Positions 1 through 8,255 of a DNA stretch of 64,000 nt are shown here, piece after piece. A model generated the notes under the pieces. It was not told where the DNA came from. It ran no database searches and saw only the letters and a program-made list of their open reading frames with translations. A program made the position numbers and the translations under genes. Position 1 is the stretch's first letter; every line of letters begins with the position of its first letter. This stretch comes from Synergistaceae bacterium (lineage in GTDB: Bacteria; Synergistota; Synergistia; Synergistales; Aminobacteriaceae), in assembly GCA_017470485.1 (NCBI GenBank), contig JAFUYQ010000017.1:1-64000 (forward strand), read 5' to 3'.

Positions 1-90
1 ATCAAAACGTGGTGCTACTTCTTTTGCCGCTTGCCCACTTTGTAATGCCTTCAATACTTTTTCTCTTAAATCATCACTATATGCTTTCAT
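1..90 (-). CDS. IS630-family transposase, N-terminal part, cut by window edge
   Basis: Reverse-strand reading gives 30 codons starting MKAYSDDLREKVLKAL and running off the window at the left edge. The text (DDLR.KVL.AL..G.....VA..F) is the N-terminal helix-turn-helix DNA-binding segment of IS630/Tc1-mariner-type transposases; the DDE catalytic domain would lie outside. Base composition is more A/T-rich than the citrate lyase genes next door, as expected for a mobile element. Whether the element is intact cannot be judged. Confidence 0.75.
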   Translation of the reverse strand, partial: MKAYSDDLREKVLKALQSGQAAKEVAPRFD

Positions 91-406
91 AATTTTTTAT
101 TATATCTCATTATTCATATTTTAGAAAAATGCTATAGAATATGATGAATAAATAAATACGACCCCAGCGTTAGAAAATTTATCCTGCGCAAAAGGCCGCA
201 ATTATTCTCAGATTTTGATTGATTAGGAAGGTTCAGAAAAGATTTTACAGTGAAGCTAGAAGAGTATACAAGACTGTGAACTGTGAGCTGTGCTTCTTGA
301 CAATGAGCCAGCGTTGTAACTGACACATTACGCCTATTCTCATTTTCTGGCCATGTGATAAAATTCTGGTTAAATCATTCCATGACAATATACATTTTTT
401 CAGGAG
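91..406. other. A/T-rich intergenic region between the IS630 start and citD
   Basis: No convincing gene. It should hold the outer end of the IS630-type element and the citDEF promoter. A TTGACA hexamer lies at 297-302 but has no good -10 box at the right distance. A TAAAAT preceded by TG near 353-362 is a weak alternative. No clear terminator or inverted repeat was recognised. Confidence 0.4.
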
Positions 407-418
407 GTGTTCATTCAA

Positions 419-727
419 ATGGAGTTAAAAGCGGTTGGCACTGCCGGTACTCTTGAGTCAAGCGACATCATGGTTACGCTTGAGCCCAAAGACAGCGGCG
501 GTATTGATTTAACCCTTGAAAGCTCTGTTCTCAACCAGTACGGCAGGCAGATTAAAGCTGAAGTGCTGGCTTCACTCGAAAGACTCGGCGTGAAAAACGC
601 TAAGGTCATCGTCAACGATCACGGCGCATTGGACTGCACCATCAAAGCCCGTGTTGAATGCGCATTCTATCGCGGCTGCGGCTGCGACATGGACGGACGA
701 TTTGACTGGGGAGGTGTAATAAGATGA
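419..727 (+). CDS. citD: Citrate lyase acyl carrier protein (gamma subunit)
   Basis: Small ACP subunit of citrate lyase, which carries the 2'-(5''-phosphoribosyl)-3'-dephospho-CoA arm that holds the acetyl/citryl group during cytoplasmic citrate cleavage. The N-terminus shows the family signature AGTLESSD; the serine in LES is residue 14, the same position as the modified Ser14 of Klebsiella CitD. The ATG at 419 is preferred over an upstream GTG at 407 because AGGAGG at 402-407 overlaps that GTG but sits about 11 bases before the ATG. Length (about 102 residues) is normal. The stop overlaps the citE start (ATGA), so the two are translationally coupled. Confidence 0.93.
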   Translation: MELKAVGTAGTLESSDIMVTLEPKDSGGIDLTLESSVLNQYGRQIKAEVLASLERLGVKNAKVIVNDHGALDCTIKARVECAFYRGCGCDMDGRFDWGGVIR

Positions 728-1641
728 GTTTACCTAGACCGAAACCGGAGAGATTCCGTCTCCGCCGTACTATGATGTTCATGAACGCTCAGAAGCCCGG
801 CCTCATTAAGGACGCTTACATTTACGGAGCAGACTCGATAATGCTCGACCTTGAGGACGCTGTTGCCGAGAACCAGAAGGATTCAGCCCGTTTCTCGCTC
901 TATCACGCCTTGAAGGAAATCGACTACGGCGACACCGAAGTTATCGTCAGAATCAACGGACTCGATACTCCTCACTGGAAAGAGGACATCAGAGTTTGCG
1001 TTGCAGGCGGCTGCGACGGTATCAGAATCGCTAAGACCGAATCGGCGCAGGACGTTAAGACCGTTGACGAGGCTGTTACTGAGGCCGAAAAAGAGTTCGG
1101 CGTTGAAGTCGGAAGAACGCTCCTCATGGCCGCTCTCGAAAGCCCCAAAGGCGTTCTTAACGCTTATGAGATCTGTCAGGCATCACCGAGACTTTTCGGA
1201 GTAGCTTTATCAGGCGGAGACTACAGAAAATGTATGCAGGTCAAAGTCATTCCCGGCGGAATCGAAATGCTTTTCGCAAGAGGCTTAATGCTTAACGCCG
1301 CAAGGGCTGCCGGTATTCAGTGCTTCGACACAGTTTTCACCAACCTCAACGATGATGAGGGCTTCAGAGCTGAAGTCAAGCAGAATGTTGAGATGGGCTT
1401 TGACGGAAAATCATTAATCAACCCGAAGCAGATTCCTATCGTTCACGAAATGCTCGCCCCGACTCAGAAGGAAATCGCTGAGGCCGAGAAAATCGTTCGG
1501 GCTTACCGTGAACACGCAAGCGAGGGAGTCGGAGTCTTCACTCTCGACAACGGAAAAATGATTGACATTGCTTTTGTTCCCGGCGCGGAAAGAGTCATCA
1601 AGTTAGCAAAAGCCAGCGGAATTTACGAGGGGGATCTTTAA
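724..1641 (+). CDS. citE: Citrate lyase beta subunit (citryl-ACP lyase)
   Basis: Catalyses cleavage of the citryl-thioester to oxaloacetate and acetyl-thioester on the CitD carrier. The 305-residue protein is a HpcH/HpaI-type TIM barrel: MLDLEDAV near residue 40, VRINGLDT near 75, and AALESPKG near 138, which supply the Mg2+ and substrate ligands in this family. Length is typical for CitE. It overlaps citD by four bases and is followed three bases later by citF, in the usual D-E-F order. No citC ligase or citG/citX gene is present beside the cluster in this window. Confidence 0.95.
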   Translation: MSLPRPKPERFRLRRTMMFMNAQKPGLIKDAYIYGADSIMLDLEDAVAENQKDSARFSLYHALKEIDYGDTEVIVRINGLDTPHWKEDIRVCVAGGCDGIRIAKTESAQDVKTVDEAVTEAEKEFGVEVGRTLLMAALESPKGVLNAYEICQASPRLFGVALSGGDYRKCMQVKVIPGGIEMLFARGLMLNAARAAGIQCFDTVFTNLNDDEGFRAEVKQNVEMGFDGKSLINPKQIPIVHEMLAPTQKEIAEAEKIVRAYREHASEGVGVFTLDNGKMIDIAFVPGAERVIKLAKASGIYEGDL

Positions 1642-1644
1642 GAG

Positions 1645-3216
1645 ATGAAAAACGCAGTAGGAAGAGAGATACCCGCAGAGGCATTAGCCGTTGAACTCAA
1701 GAACGGCAGGAAATACGAACCCTATCAGGGCAAAGGTTACAGAGACGGCAAGTACATCAAAAAAGCCGGCCCCACCACAAAAATTTACGAGAATCCCAAA
1801 GAAAGCAAACTTCTCCCGTCAATCCGCGACGCTGTAATAGCCTGCGGAATTAAAGACGGCATGACGGTTTCATTCCATCACCATTTCAGGAACGGCGATT
1901 ACATCGTCAACATGGTCATGAAGGAAATCGTTGACTTGGGAATCAAGGACATTACGATTGCGGCCTCAAGTCTGGGCGACGCTCATGACCCCATCGCTGA
2001 ATACATCGAGAAGGGAATCGTTACGGGCATTCAGACATCAGGCATTCGCGGAAAAATGGGTGATGTCGTTTCACACGGAAAACTCAAGACGCCGGCAATT
2101 CTCCGTTCACACGGCGGCAGAGTCAGGGCAGTCGAGGAGGGAGACGTTCACATTGATGTGGCGTTCATCGGCGCGCCGACTTCGGACGAGTACGGCAACG
2201 CGAGGGCTCTCGGCGGAAAAGGCGACTGCGGTGTATTAAGCTATGCAGTCGTTGATTCAGAGTATGCCGATAAAGTTGTCGTAATCACTGACACGCTTGT
2301 CGATTACCCGAACTTCCCTCCGAGCATTCACGGTGTAAACGTTGATTACGTTGTGAAGGTTGACGAAATCGGCAACCCCAAGAAAATAGCAAGTGCCGCC
2401 GCAAGAATGACACAGAACCCCAGAGACTTAATGATGGCCGAGAACACCGCTAAAGTTATCGCCGCTACCCCGTGGTTCAAGGACGGCTTCAGCTTCCAGA
2501 CAGGAGCGGGCGGGCCTTCGTTAGCGGTCAACAGATTCCTTGAGCCTTTGATGAACGAGAAGGGAATCAAAATGGCTTGGGCAATCGGCGGAATCACAGC
2601 GGCAATCTGCGAGCTTCAGAGAAAAGGACTCGTAGGGAAAATCATTGACGTTCAGGACTTTGACACCGGCGCAATCGAGGACATCAGGACTAACCCTAAT
2701 CACTTCGAGATGACCGCAAGCGAGTACGCCAACCCAGCCAACAAAGGCGCGTTCGTCAACAAACTTGACTTCGTTGTACTCGCGGCACTTGAGGTTGACA
2801 CGGATTTCAACGTCAATGTTATCACGGGTTCTGACGGAGTACTCAGAGGCGCGCCGGGCGGACACCCTGACACCGCTGAGGGAGCGAAGTGCTGCGTAAT
2901 CGTTACGCCTCTCACAAGAGGAAGAATGGCAACGATATGCGAGCATGTTGTTACGGTTACGACACCGGGCGACTGCGTTGATGTTGTTGTAACGGATTAC
3001 GGCACGGCGGTTAATCCGAGACGTACTGACATCATCGAGGCACTCGACAAGGCCGGCATCAAGCACGTACCTATCAAGGAACTTCAGGAGAAAGCCTATT
3101 CGCTTGTCGGCAAGCCTGATGACCTTCAGTGGAAGGATAAGGTCGTCGCGATACTTGAGGCCAGAGACGGAACGATTCTTGATGTCGTTAAGGAGATTAA
3201 GCCCTGCGAGATTTAA
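1645..3216 (+). CDS. citF: Citrate lyase alpha subunit (citrate CoA-transferase)
   Basis: Alpha subunit that exchanges acetyl for citryl on the ACP thioester (citrate:acetyl-ACP transferase). The 523-residue length and full-length conservation match CitF: an N-terminal stretch ending in KLLPSIRDA, the SFHHHFRNGD motif near residue 77, FIGAPTSDEYGNA, and ITGSDGVLRGAPGGH. Last gene of the citDEF operon, with a strong rho-independent hairpin just downstream. A long antisense reading frame (2521-3303) is a shadow of this gene. With CitD and CitE it would let the cell ferment citrate; the CoA ligase that activates the ACP must be encoded elsewhere. Confidence 0.95.
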   Translation: MKNAVGREIPAEALAVELKNGRKYEPYQGKGYRDGKYIKKAGPTTKIYENPKESKLLPSIRDAVIACGIKDGMTVSFHHHFRNGDYIVNMVMKEIVDLGIKDITIAASSLGDAHDPIAEYIEKGIVTGIQTSGIRGKMGDVVSHGKLKTPAILRSHGGRVRAVEEGDVHIDVAFIGAPTSDEYGNARALGGKGDCGVLSYAVVDSEYADKVVVITDTLVDYPNFPPSIHGVNVDYVVKVDEIGNPKKIASAAARMTQNPRDLMMAENTAKVIAATPWFKDGFSFQTGAGGPSLAVNRFLEPLMNEKGIKMAWAIGGITAAICELQRKGLVGKIIDVQDFDTGAIEDIRTNPNHFEMTASEYANPANKGAFVNKLDFVVLAALEVDTDFNVNVITGSDGVLRGAPGGHPDTAEGAKCCVIVTPLTRGRMATICEHVVTVTTPGDCVDVVVTDYGTAVNPRRTDIIEALDKAGIKHVPIKELQEKAYSLVGKPDDLQWKDKVVAILEARDGTILDVVKEIKPCEI

Positions 3217-3233
3217 GATGATTTGAGTTTGAG

Positions 3234-3263
3234 ACTCCCTCCTGAATTGGAGGGAGTTTTTTT
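3234..3263 (+). terminator. Rho-independent terminator of citDEF
   Basis: A nine-base-pair stem (ACTCCCTCC / GGAGGGAGT) with a six-base loop is followed directly by seven T residues, 17 bases after the citF stop. Confidence 0.9.
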
Positions 3264-3301
3264 GTGTGCTAGAATACAGATATTCAAAAGGAGGAATAAT
3301 C

Positions 3302-3481
3302 ATGCGTTACGAGGAAATGGATTACAACGGCCGCAAACTGAAGATTAAAGTTTTTGATTATGACACGCCGGAGGGCTGGCATGAGTATGTGCAGAATACA
3401 TATGGTGCTGTAACTGATGAAACTTTCGTGAGGCCTGCTGACGGCTACGCGCTTGATACTGCGGAGGTAAAATTTGACTAA
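3302..3481 (+). CDS. Small antitoxin-like protein upstream of PIN toxin
   Basis: A 59-residue acidic protein (MRYEEMDYNGRKLKIK...). The reading frame is open further upstream, but the ATG at 3302 has AAGGAGG at the right distance and follows the citF terminator. It overlaps the next gene, a PIN-domain toxin, by eight bases, the usual arrangement of an antitoxin before a VapC toxin. I do not recognise a DNA-binding fold in it. The antitoxin role rests on size, order and overlap, so it is an inference. Confidence 0.6.
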   Translation: MRYEEMDYNGRKLKIKVFDYDTPEGWHEYVQNTYGAVTDETFVRPADGYALDTAEVKFD

Positions 3482-3887
3482 CACATACTATATTGATGCA
3501 AATATTTGCATATTCTATATGAGAGGCCGTAATTTGAAACTTCGCAATAAAATGGACTCAATCGCACGCAAATTAATCAAGATACCTGCAATCGTTAAAG
3601 CTGAATTAATGGTTGGTGCTGTTAAAAGTGCGATGCCTGAGAAGAATATTGAGGAAGTCGAAGCATTCTGCCGACCGTTTGAGATAGTCCCATTTGATAA
3701 TTCTATGGTTCTGACTTACGCAAGAATGAGGGTTGCTCTTGAACTGCGCGGTCAGAAAATCGGCTGGAATGACACAATCATAGCTGCTACAGCATTGGCA
3801 AAAAATGGAATACTTGTTACCAACAATGTCAGAGAGTTCGGCAGGATTGACGGCCTAATGTATGAAGACTGGACAATAGAACAATGA
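3474..3887 (+). CDS. VapC-family PIN-domain ribonuclease toxin
   Basis: A 137-residue PIN-domain protein, predicted Mg2+-dependent ribonuclease of a type II toxin-antitoxin pair. Candidate metal-binding residues are Asp8 (YYIDANI), Glu44 (KAELMVGA), Asp100 (GWNDTIIAATAL) and the TNN.REF motif near 116-122, in the order and spacing of VapC proteins. It starts at TTG 3474 inside the end of the antitoxin gene, with GGAGG at 3463-3467, so toxin translation depends on the antitoxin message. It is convergent with the FecCD permease gene, whose stop lies 10 bases away, with no clear terminator between. Confidence 0.85.
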   Translation: MTNTYYIDANICIFYMRGRNLKLRNKMDSIARKLIKIPAIVKAELMVGAVKSAMPEKNIEEVEAFCRPFEIVPFDNSMVLTYARMRVALELRGQKIGWNDTIIAATALAKNGILVTNNVREFGRIDGLMYEDWTIEQ

Positions 3888-3897
3888 AGTAAATGTT

Positions 3898-4818
3898 TCA
3901 TTTCTTAGCCAGCACCCAGCAGAAAAATGGCCCTCCTGCTAATGCTGTAATCACTCCTGCAGGAAGTTCCCCCAATCTTTGAGCAACACCGTCAGCAATA
4001 CACATTAACACCGCCCCTACTGCAAACGCATTCAAAATCACATGCCTGTGCGAAGCCCCTGCAAGCCTCCGCGAAATATGAGGCACTGCAAGCCCCACAA
4101 ATCCAATCACCCCGAACGAGCTCACACATAATGCCACTCCCATTGACGTACTCAGAAGCAACACCGCTCTCACTAAACCTTCATTCACTCCCAAAACCGA
4201 TGCCCTGTCCTCGCCTAATGACATCGCGTCAAGAGCATGGCCGCTCACATAAGCCGGTAAAATCACCATCAATGCTCCAAAAGTTACAGCCCTTACATCA
4301 GACCACCCTGCTCCTGAAAAACTCCCCATAATCCACATCACTACTGCCCCAAGTCTGTCTCCTGATACGGATTTCAGGAAGGTTACTCCGGCTGACAAAA
4401 CAGCATTCGAGATTACGCCGGCGAGAATTATTCTTTCACGGCCTCCGTTACGAGCTATTGCGCCGGTCAGCAGCAACGCGCTTAACGCCCCCAGAAACGC
4501 GCAGGGCGTAACCATTAAGCTGCCTCCGATAATCCCCAGTGCTGCCCCGAACGCCGCACCCGACGCGATTCCAAGCGTGTAAGGTTCAGCCAGCGGATTC
4601 GCTAGAAGCCCCTGAAGAACCGCTCCCGAAACGCTCAGAAGCCCTCCCGTTCCCAATGAGCAGAGAAGTCTCGGGAGCCTTACCGAACGTATTACGATAG
4701 CTTCGGGAGATGATGAGCCGTCAAAAAGAAGGCGGAACACTTCGGTAAATGATATGTCCCATTCGCCCGAAGTGAGCCGCCATAATGATACTAAGATAAG
4801 GATTACTGCCGGAAGCAA
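3898..4818 (-). CDS. FecCD-family ABC transporter permease (iron/heme/cobalamin type)
   Basis: Inner-membrane permease of a siderophore, heme or vitamin B12 ABC importer. The 306-residue protein is almost entirely hydrophobic helices and carries FecCD family signatures: R.PRLL near the N-terminus, G..L..SGA.LQ...NPLA.P..LG...GA, GFVGL..PH..R, and a C-terminal TALAGGPFF. It begins two bases after the stop of the chelatase gene, so the two form an operon. Unusually, no ABC ATPase or binding-protein gene follows; the permease is the last gene and abuts a toxin gene on the other strand. The partners must be encoded elsewhere. Confidence 0.88.
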   Translation of the reverse strand: MLPAVILILVSLWRLTSGEWDISFTEVFRLLFDGSSSPEAIVIRSVRLPRLLCSLGTGGLLSVSGAVLQGLLANPLAEPYTLGIASGAAFGAALGIIGGSLMVTPCAFLGALSALLLTGAIARNGGRERIILAGVISNAVLSAGVTFLKSVSGDRLGAVVMWIMGSFSGAGWSDVRAVTFGALMVILPAYVSGHALDAMSLGEDRASVLGVNEGLVRAVLLLSTSMGVALCVSSFGVIGFVGLAVPHISRRLAGASHRHVILNAFAVGAVLMCIADGVAQRLGELPAGVITALAGGPFFCWVLAKK

Positions 4819-4820
4819 GT

Positions 4821-5717
4821 CTATTCTTTGTCTGTATTGCTGTGGAGCGCGTGAATCTTTTTAATGAGTTCATGCGCCATGTTTTCGTCCTCGCCTAGTC
4901 CGACAAGGTAGGTTGAAATTTCAGAATAGCCGTTCTTCCTGAGAATGTTTATCCACGAATCGGGGTCATCTTCTCCGGCGAGGTCATTATGAGCATGGTC
5001 GCCGGCAACTATCATTAACGGCGAAAGAACCAGCTTTTTGATTTCTGGGTGGCGTTTCAAATCGGCAAGTACATCATCAATCGAAGGAGATGACTCGACA
5101 GTACCGACAAAGAATCTTCCGTAAGCCTTCTGGTTTAACGCGAGCTGTAACTGAAGATACTGAGCGTTCGCGAAATGCTCAGGAGTTCCGTGTCCCATTA
5201 AGACTATTGCAGTCTCTTTGTCTTTAAGCTGAGACTCGAATCTCTTTATGAGTATTTCCGAAACGGTCTCGCATTCCTTCACACCGTCAAGGAACGGGCG
5301 GCATACATTTATTTCCTCGAAGCCGAATTTCCCTCTGATTCCAGCGAAAGCAGAGGCAACGCCTACGACTTCATCAAATTCCTCGCCGGGTATCATGTGA
5401 GTCGGAATTACCGTAACGAATGAATATCCTTCATCATTGAGCTGTGCTAACGCCTGCGAAGGGGTTGGAATATTTTTGCCCTGTTCGCGTGCGATTTTGC
5501 GGCGAATTATGTTTGACGTGAACGACAGACGGACATCAGTGCTGGGAAATTCATTCTTCACTGCACCGACAAGATTGTCGATAGCTTTCTGGGCTTCCGG
5601 CAGCGAAGTTCCGAATGAGACGATGAGCATTGCTGATTTCTTTCCGCTTTCCGCGAATGAGGCTGAAGGAATCAGAATTGCTGTGATGAGAATTAACAGA
5701 GCAGTTAATTTTTGCAT
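4821..5717 (-). CDS. cbiK: Periplasmic-type sirohydrochlorin cobaltochelatase CbiK
   Basis: Class II chelatase of the CbiK family (cobalt or iron insertion into sirohydrochlorin). The 298-residue protein starts with a clear signal peptide (MQKLTALLILITAIL...SASFAE), so it is exported. Catalytic motifs follow: IVSFGTS near 32, PTHMIPG near 105, MGHGTPEH with His176/His181, and GDHAHNDLAGEDDPDSW with His241/His243. The ATG at 5717 is used because AGGAGG lies at 5731-5736; the open frame extends further. Export is unlike cytoplasmic CbiK of cobalamin synthesis but resembles the periplasmic Desulfovibrio form, which is linked to heme/iron transport. Its partner here is a FecCD permease, which supports a role in tetrapyrrole or metal uptake. 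Confidence 0.88.
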   Translation of the reverse strand: MQKLTALLILITAILIPSASFAESGKKSAMLIVSFGTSLPEAQKAIDNLVGAVKNEFPSTDVRLSFTSNIIRRKIAREQGKNIPTPSQALAQLNDEGYSFVTVIPTHMIPGEEFDEVVGVASAFAGIRGKFGFEEINVCRPFLDGVKECETVSEILIKRFESQLKDKETAIVLMGHGTPEHFANAQYLQLQLALNQKAYGRFFVGTVESSPSIDDVLADLKRHPEIKKLVLSPLMIVAGDHAHNDLAGEDDPDSWINILRKNGYSEISTYLVGLGEDENMAHELIKKIHALHSNTDKE

Positions 5718-5808
5718 GATGAAAAAAATTCCTCCTGATTTTGATTTAATACACTGAGAATTATACATGCCAATTCGCTAATGGGCATTACTGAAAATTT
5801 GATTACTC

Positions 5809-5847
5809 AAAAAAAAATTACCCCCGCTTTTCACGGCAGGGGTAATT
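5809..5847 (-). terminator. Terminator after the Bax-inhibitor-1 gene
   Basis: On the reverse strand an AATTACCCCTGC / GCGGGGGTAATT hairpin with one mismatch is followed by a run of T residues (A run at 5810-5817 on the forward strand). Confidence 0.85.
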
Positions 5848-5861
5848 ACTCATTGCCTGTG

Positions 5862-6578
5862 CTAGTCTCTTCTCTTTCCGAAAAGCCTTATAAGGTACAG
5901 GAAAAGGTTTATGAAATCCAAATACAACGCTAATGCGCCTATAACAGCAACTTTCCCGACAGCCTCATCATCATTCATTCCGATACTGTCTGAGAGCATT
6001 TTAATCTTCGCTGTGTCATAAGCCGTCAAGCCCATGAAGATTATTATTCCGATTATGCTGATGCAGATCTCAGCTGTTGATGAGCCGACAAACATATTCA
6101 CTATCATAGCGATTATCAGCCCGATTAATCCCATCTGAAGGAAACTTCCCCAGCTCGTTAAATCCCTTTTCGTGTAGAGAGCGTAAAGGCTCATTGCCCC
6201 GAACATTCCTGCCGTTGACAAAAACGCCGTGTAAACACTCTCCTGCGTGTACACTATCAACACCACTGAGCATGTTATGCCGTTCAGAACGCTGTAAATT
6301 CCGAAAAGCATTAATGCCGTTGAGGCCGCGAGTTTCTGGATTGAGGCGCTGAGATACCATACGAGTCCGATTTCAGCGACCGCCGCAATAAGCAGAGGTG
6401 CTCTCGAACTGAAGAAGAAGCTTGCCATTGAAGGCGTTGCGACCGTGAGCCATGCCGTAATCGAAGTGAGAATTAAGCCGAGTGCCATGTACTGATAGAC
6501 TTTGCGGAAAAGTGTATTGACTGATTCAACGCTGGCAGTTCCGGCAATATAAGGAGTGTAACTGTTGTTGTACTGCAT
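5862..6578 (-). CDS. Bax inhibitor-1/YccA family membrane protein
   Basis: Integral membrane protein of the BI-1/YccA family (TMBIM), linked to calcium leak or to FtsH regulation in other organisms; the precise role here is unknown. The 238-residue protein has about seven transmembrane helices. It carries typical segments: a cytoplasmic N-terminus ending VNTLFRKVYQYMALGL, a central FGAMSLYALYTKRDLTSWG, and the C-terminal TAYDTAKIK plus GALALYLDFINLFLYLIRLFG. The ATG at 6578 has GAAAGGAA upstream; the open frame extends 13 codons further without support. Stand-alone gene with its own terminator, divergent from greA. Confidence 0.9.
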   Translation of the reverse strand: MQYNNSYTPYIAGTASVESVNTLFRKVYQYMALGLILTSITAWLTVATPSMASFFFSSRAPLLIAAVAEIGLVWYLSASIQKLAASTALMLFGIYSVLNGITCSVVLIVYTQESVYTAFLSTAGMFGAMSLYALYTKRDLTSWGSFLQMGLIGLIIAMIVNMFVGSSTAEICISIIGIIIFMGLTAYDTAKIKMLSDSIGMNDDEAVGKVAVIGALALYLDFINLFLYLIRLFGKRRD

Positions 6579-6716
6579 ATAACTAACTTCCTTTCGTTTC
6601 AACTTAACGCAATCCATCTCACGCTTGTAGAAGCGAGAGCTATCTTGCGCGTTACGGTAAAATAATGCAGCTGTATTTTAGCAGAGAATAAAAATTTTAT
6701 GTGAAGGTGAAATATT

Positions 6717-7223
6717 TTGGCACTGAAAAAAAATGACGTTCACGAAATGACAAGAAGCGGTTACGAAAGACTGTCCGAAGAATTAACTCATCTCCGCACA
6801 AGCAGAAGGCTTGAGGTCGCTAAACAGCTCGAAGAGGCAAGAGCATTCGGGGATTTGAGCGAGAATGCCGAATACGCCGCCGCTAAAGAGGAACAGGCTA
6901 AACTCGAAGACCGTATCTCAGAGCTCGAAGCTACTCTCAGCAAAGTAACAGTAATTGACGAGGAGAAACTCGATACAACAAGAGCAGGTGTCGGCCTTAC
7001 CGTAACAATCAAGGATTTAGACAACGCAGGGAAACTTTACACCTATGAAATCGTAGGCTCAGAAGAATTATCAGGCGCGGCGTTCTCAGCAGCTGGGATT
7101 CAGAGAATCTCACAGAAAAGTCCGGTTGGTCAGGCGTTAATCGGCCATGTCATCGGCGACGAAATTATCGTGAAGATTCCCAGAGGCACAAGAAGACTCA
7201 GAATCACTGCCATCGAGAAATGA
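6717..7223 (+). CDS. greA: Transcription elongation factor GreA
   Basis: Binds the RNA polymerase secondary channel and stimulates cleavage of backtracked transcripts. The 168-residue protein has the N-terminal coiled coil with the acidic tip (FGDLSENAEY; Asp46 and Glu49 correspond to the functional tip residues) and the C-terminal FKBP-like domain (SPVGQALIGH, IPRGTRRLRI). The start is a TTG at 6717 with GAAGGTGA before it. The stop overlaps the hemB start (ATGATG), so greA and hemB are co-transcribed. Confidence 0.95.
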   Translation: MALKKNDVHEMTRSGYERLSEELTHLRTSRRLEVAKQLEEARAFGDLSENAEYAAAKEEQAKLEDRISELEATLSKVTVIDEEKLDTTRAGVGLTVTIKDLDNAGKLYTYEIVGSEELSGAAFSAAGIQRISQKSPVGQALIGHVIGDEIIVKIPRGTRRLRITAIEK

Positions 7224-8197
7224 TGATTCAAAGACCCAGAAGACTGCGCGTTACACAGTCAATCCGCGACATGACCAGCGAGACAAGATTATCCCCCTCA
7301 ATGCTGGTCTACCCCGTCTTCGTCCGTGAGGGCAAGAACATAATCGAGGATATTCCGGCCATGCCCGGACAGAAACGTTACAGCCCCGACACCCTTCCGG
7401 TAATCCTCGAACGCGCTGTCAAAAACAGAATCGGCGGAGTCCTTCTCTTCGGTATCCCCGAACATAAGGACGCTGAAGGCTCATCGGCGTGGCGCGAAGA
7501 CGGCGTGATTCAGACAGCATTACGGACAGCAAAAAAAGAATTTCCATCGCTTACCTTAATCGCTGATGTATGCCTCTGTGAATACACATCTCACGGGCAT
7601 TGCGGACTCCTCAAAGGCGAGACAGTCGATAACGATTCGACGCTTGAGATTCTTGCGAGGACAGCTCTTTCACAGGCTCAGGCCGGAGCTGATATAGTTG
7701 CGCCCTCAGACATGATGGACGGGCACACGCACGCAATCCGCGAGGCACTTGACGCTGAAGGAATGACCGATACGCTGATTATGTCGTATGCGGTGAAGTA
7801 TGCGAGCGCGTTTTACGGGCCGTTCAGGGAGGCGGCAGGTTCGGCACCGTCATTCGGGGACAGGAAAACTTACCAGATGAATCCACGAAACGTCCGCGAG
7901 GCCGTCAAAGAAGCACTGCTCGATGTCAGTGAAGGTTCTGACATCATAATAGTGAAGCCGGGAATGCCTTACCTTGATGTTCTGAAGACCGTCAAAAATG
8001 CCGTGAATGTTCCCGTAGCGTCATACTGCGTCAGCGGTGAATACTCAATGATTAAGGCCGCGTGCGCTAATGGCTGGTTAAACGAAAAGAATGTTGCAGG
8101 CGAGTCGGCTATTTGTCTTGCGAGGGGCGGAGCGGATATTATCATAACGTATTACGCCCTTGAGCTTTCGGAATGGATTAAGGAAGGCTCTTTGTAA
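7220..8197 (+). CDS. hemB: Delta-aminolevulinic acid dehydratase (porphobilinogen synthase)
   Basis: Condenses two 5-aminolevulinate molecules to porphobilinogen, the second common step of tetrapyrrole synthesis. The 325-residue length is normal. Visible are the zinc-type cysteine triad DVCLCEYTSHGHCG (Cys118, Cys120, Cys128) and the two Schiff-base lysines Lys193 (SYAVKYASAFYGPF) and Lys246 (IIIVKPGMPY). The start overlaps the greA stop by four bases. No other hem gene is adjacent. The product could feed siroheme, heme or cobalamin, which fits with the exported CbiK 2 kb upstream. Confidence 0.96.
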   Translation: MMIQRPRRLRVTQSIRDMTSETRLSPSMLVYPVFVREGKNIIEDIPAMPGQKRYSPDTLPVILERAVKNRIGGVLLFGIPEHKDAEGSSAWREDGVIQTALRTAKKEFPSLTLIADVCLCEYTSHGHCGLLKGETVDNDSTLEILARTALSQAQAGADIVAPSDMMDGHTHAIREALDAEGMTDTLIMSYAVKYASAFYGPFREAAGSAPSFGDRKTYQMNPRNVREAVKEALLDVSEGSDIIIVKPGMPYLDVLKTVKNAVNVPVASYCVSGEYSMIKAACANGWLNEKNVAGESAICLARGGADIIITYYALELSEWIKEGSL

Positions 8198-8242
8198 GTA
8201 AAAAAAATACAGCGGCTGGCGAATGACCGCTAACCGCTGTCC
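8198..8242 (-). terminator. Terminator after flagellin
   Basis: ACAGCGG/CCGCTGT inverted repeat lies between the convergent hemB and flagellin genes. On the reverse strand it is followed by TATTTTTTTTAC; on the forward strand no T run follows. It therefore mainly serves the flagellin gene. Confidence 0.8.
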
Positions 8243-8255
8243 CCTGATTAATTCC

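Noticed and set aside
297-325. TTGACA upstream of citD as a promoter
   Set aside because: No acceptable -10 hexamer 16-18 bases downstream; reported only as an uncertain note.
2521-3303. 260-codon reverse-strand frame opposite citF
   Set aside because: It lies wholly over the strongly conserved citF frame and its terminator, has no ribosome site or recognisable protein text, and is a codon-bias shadow.
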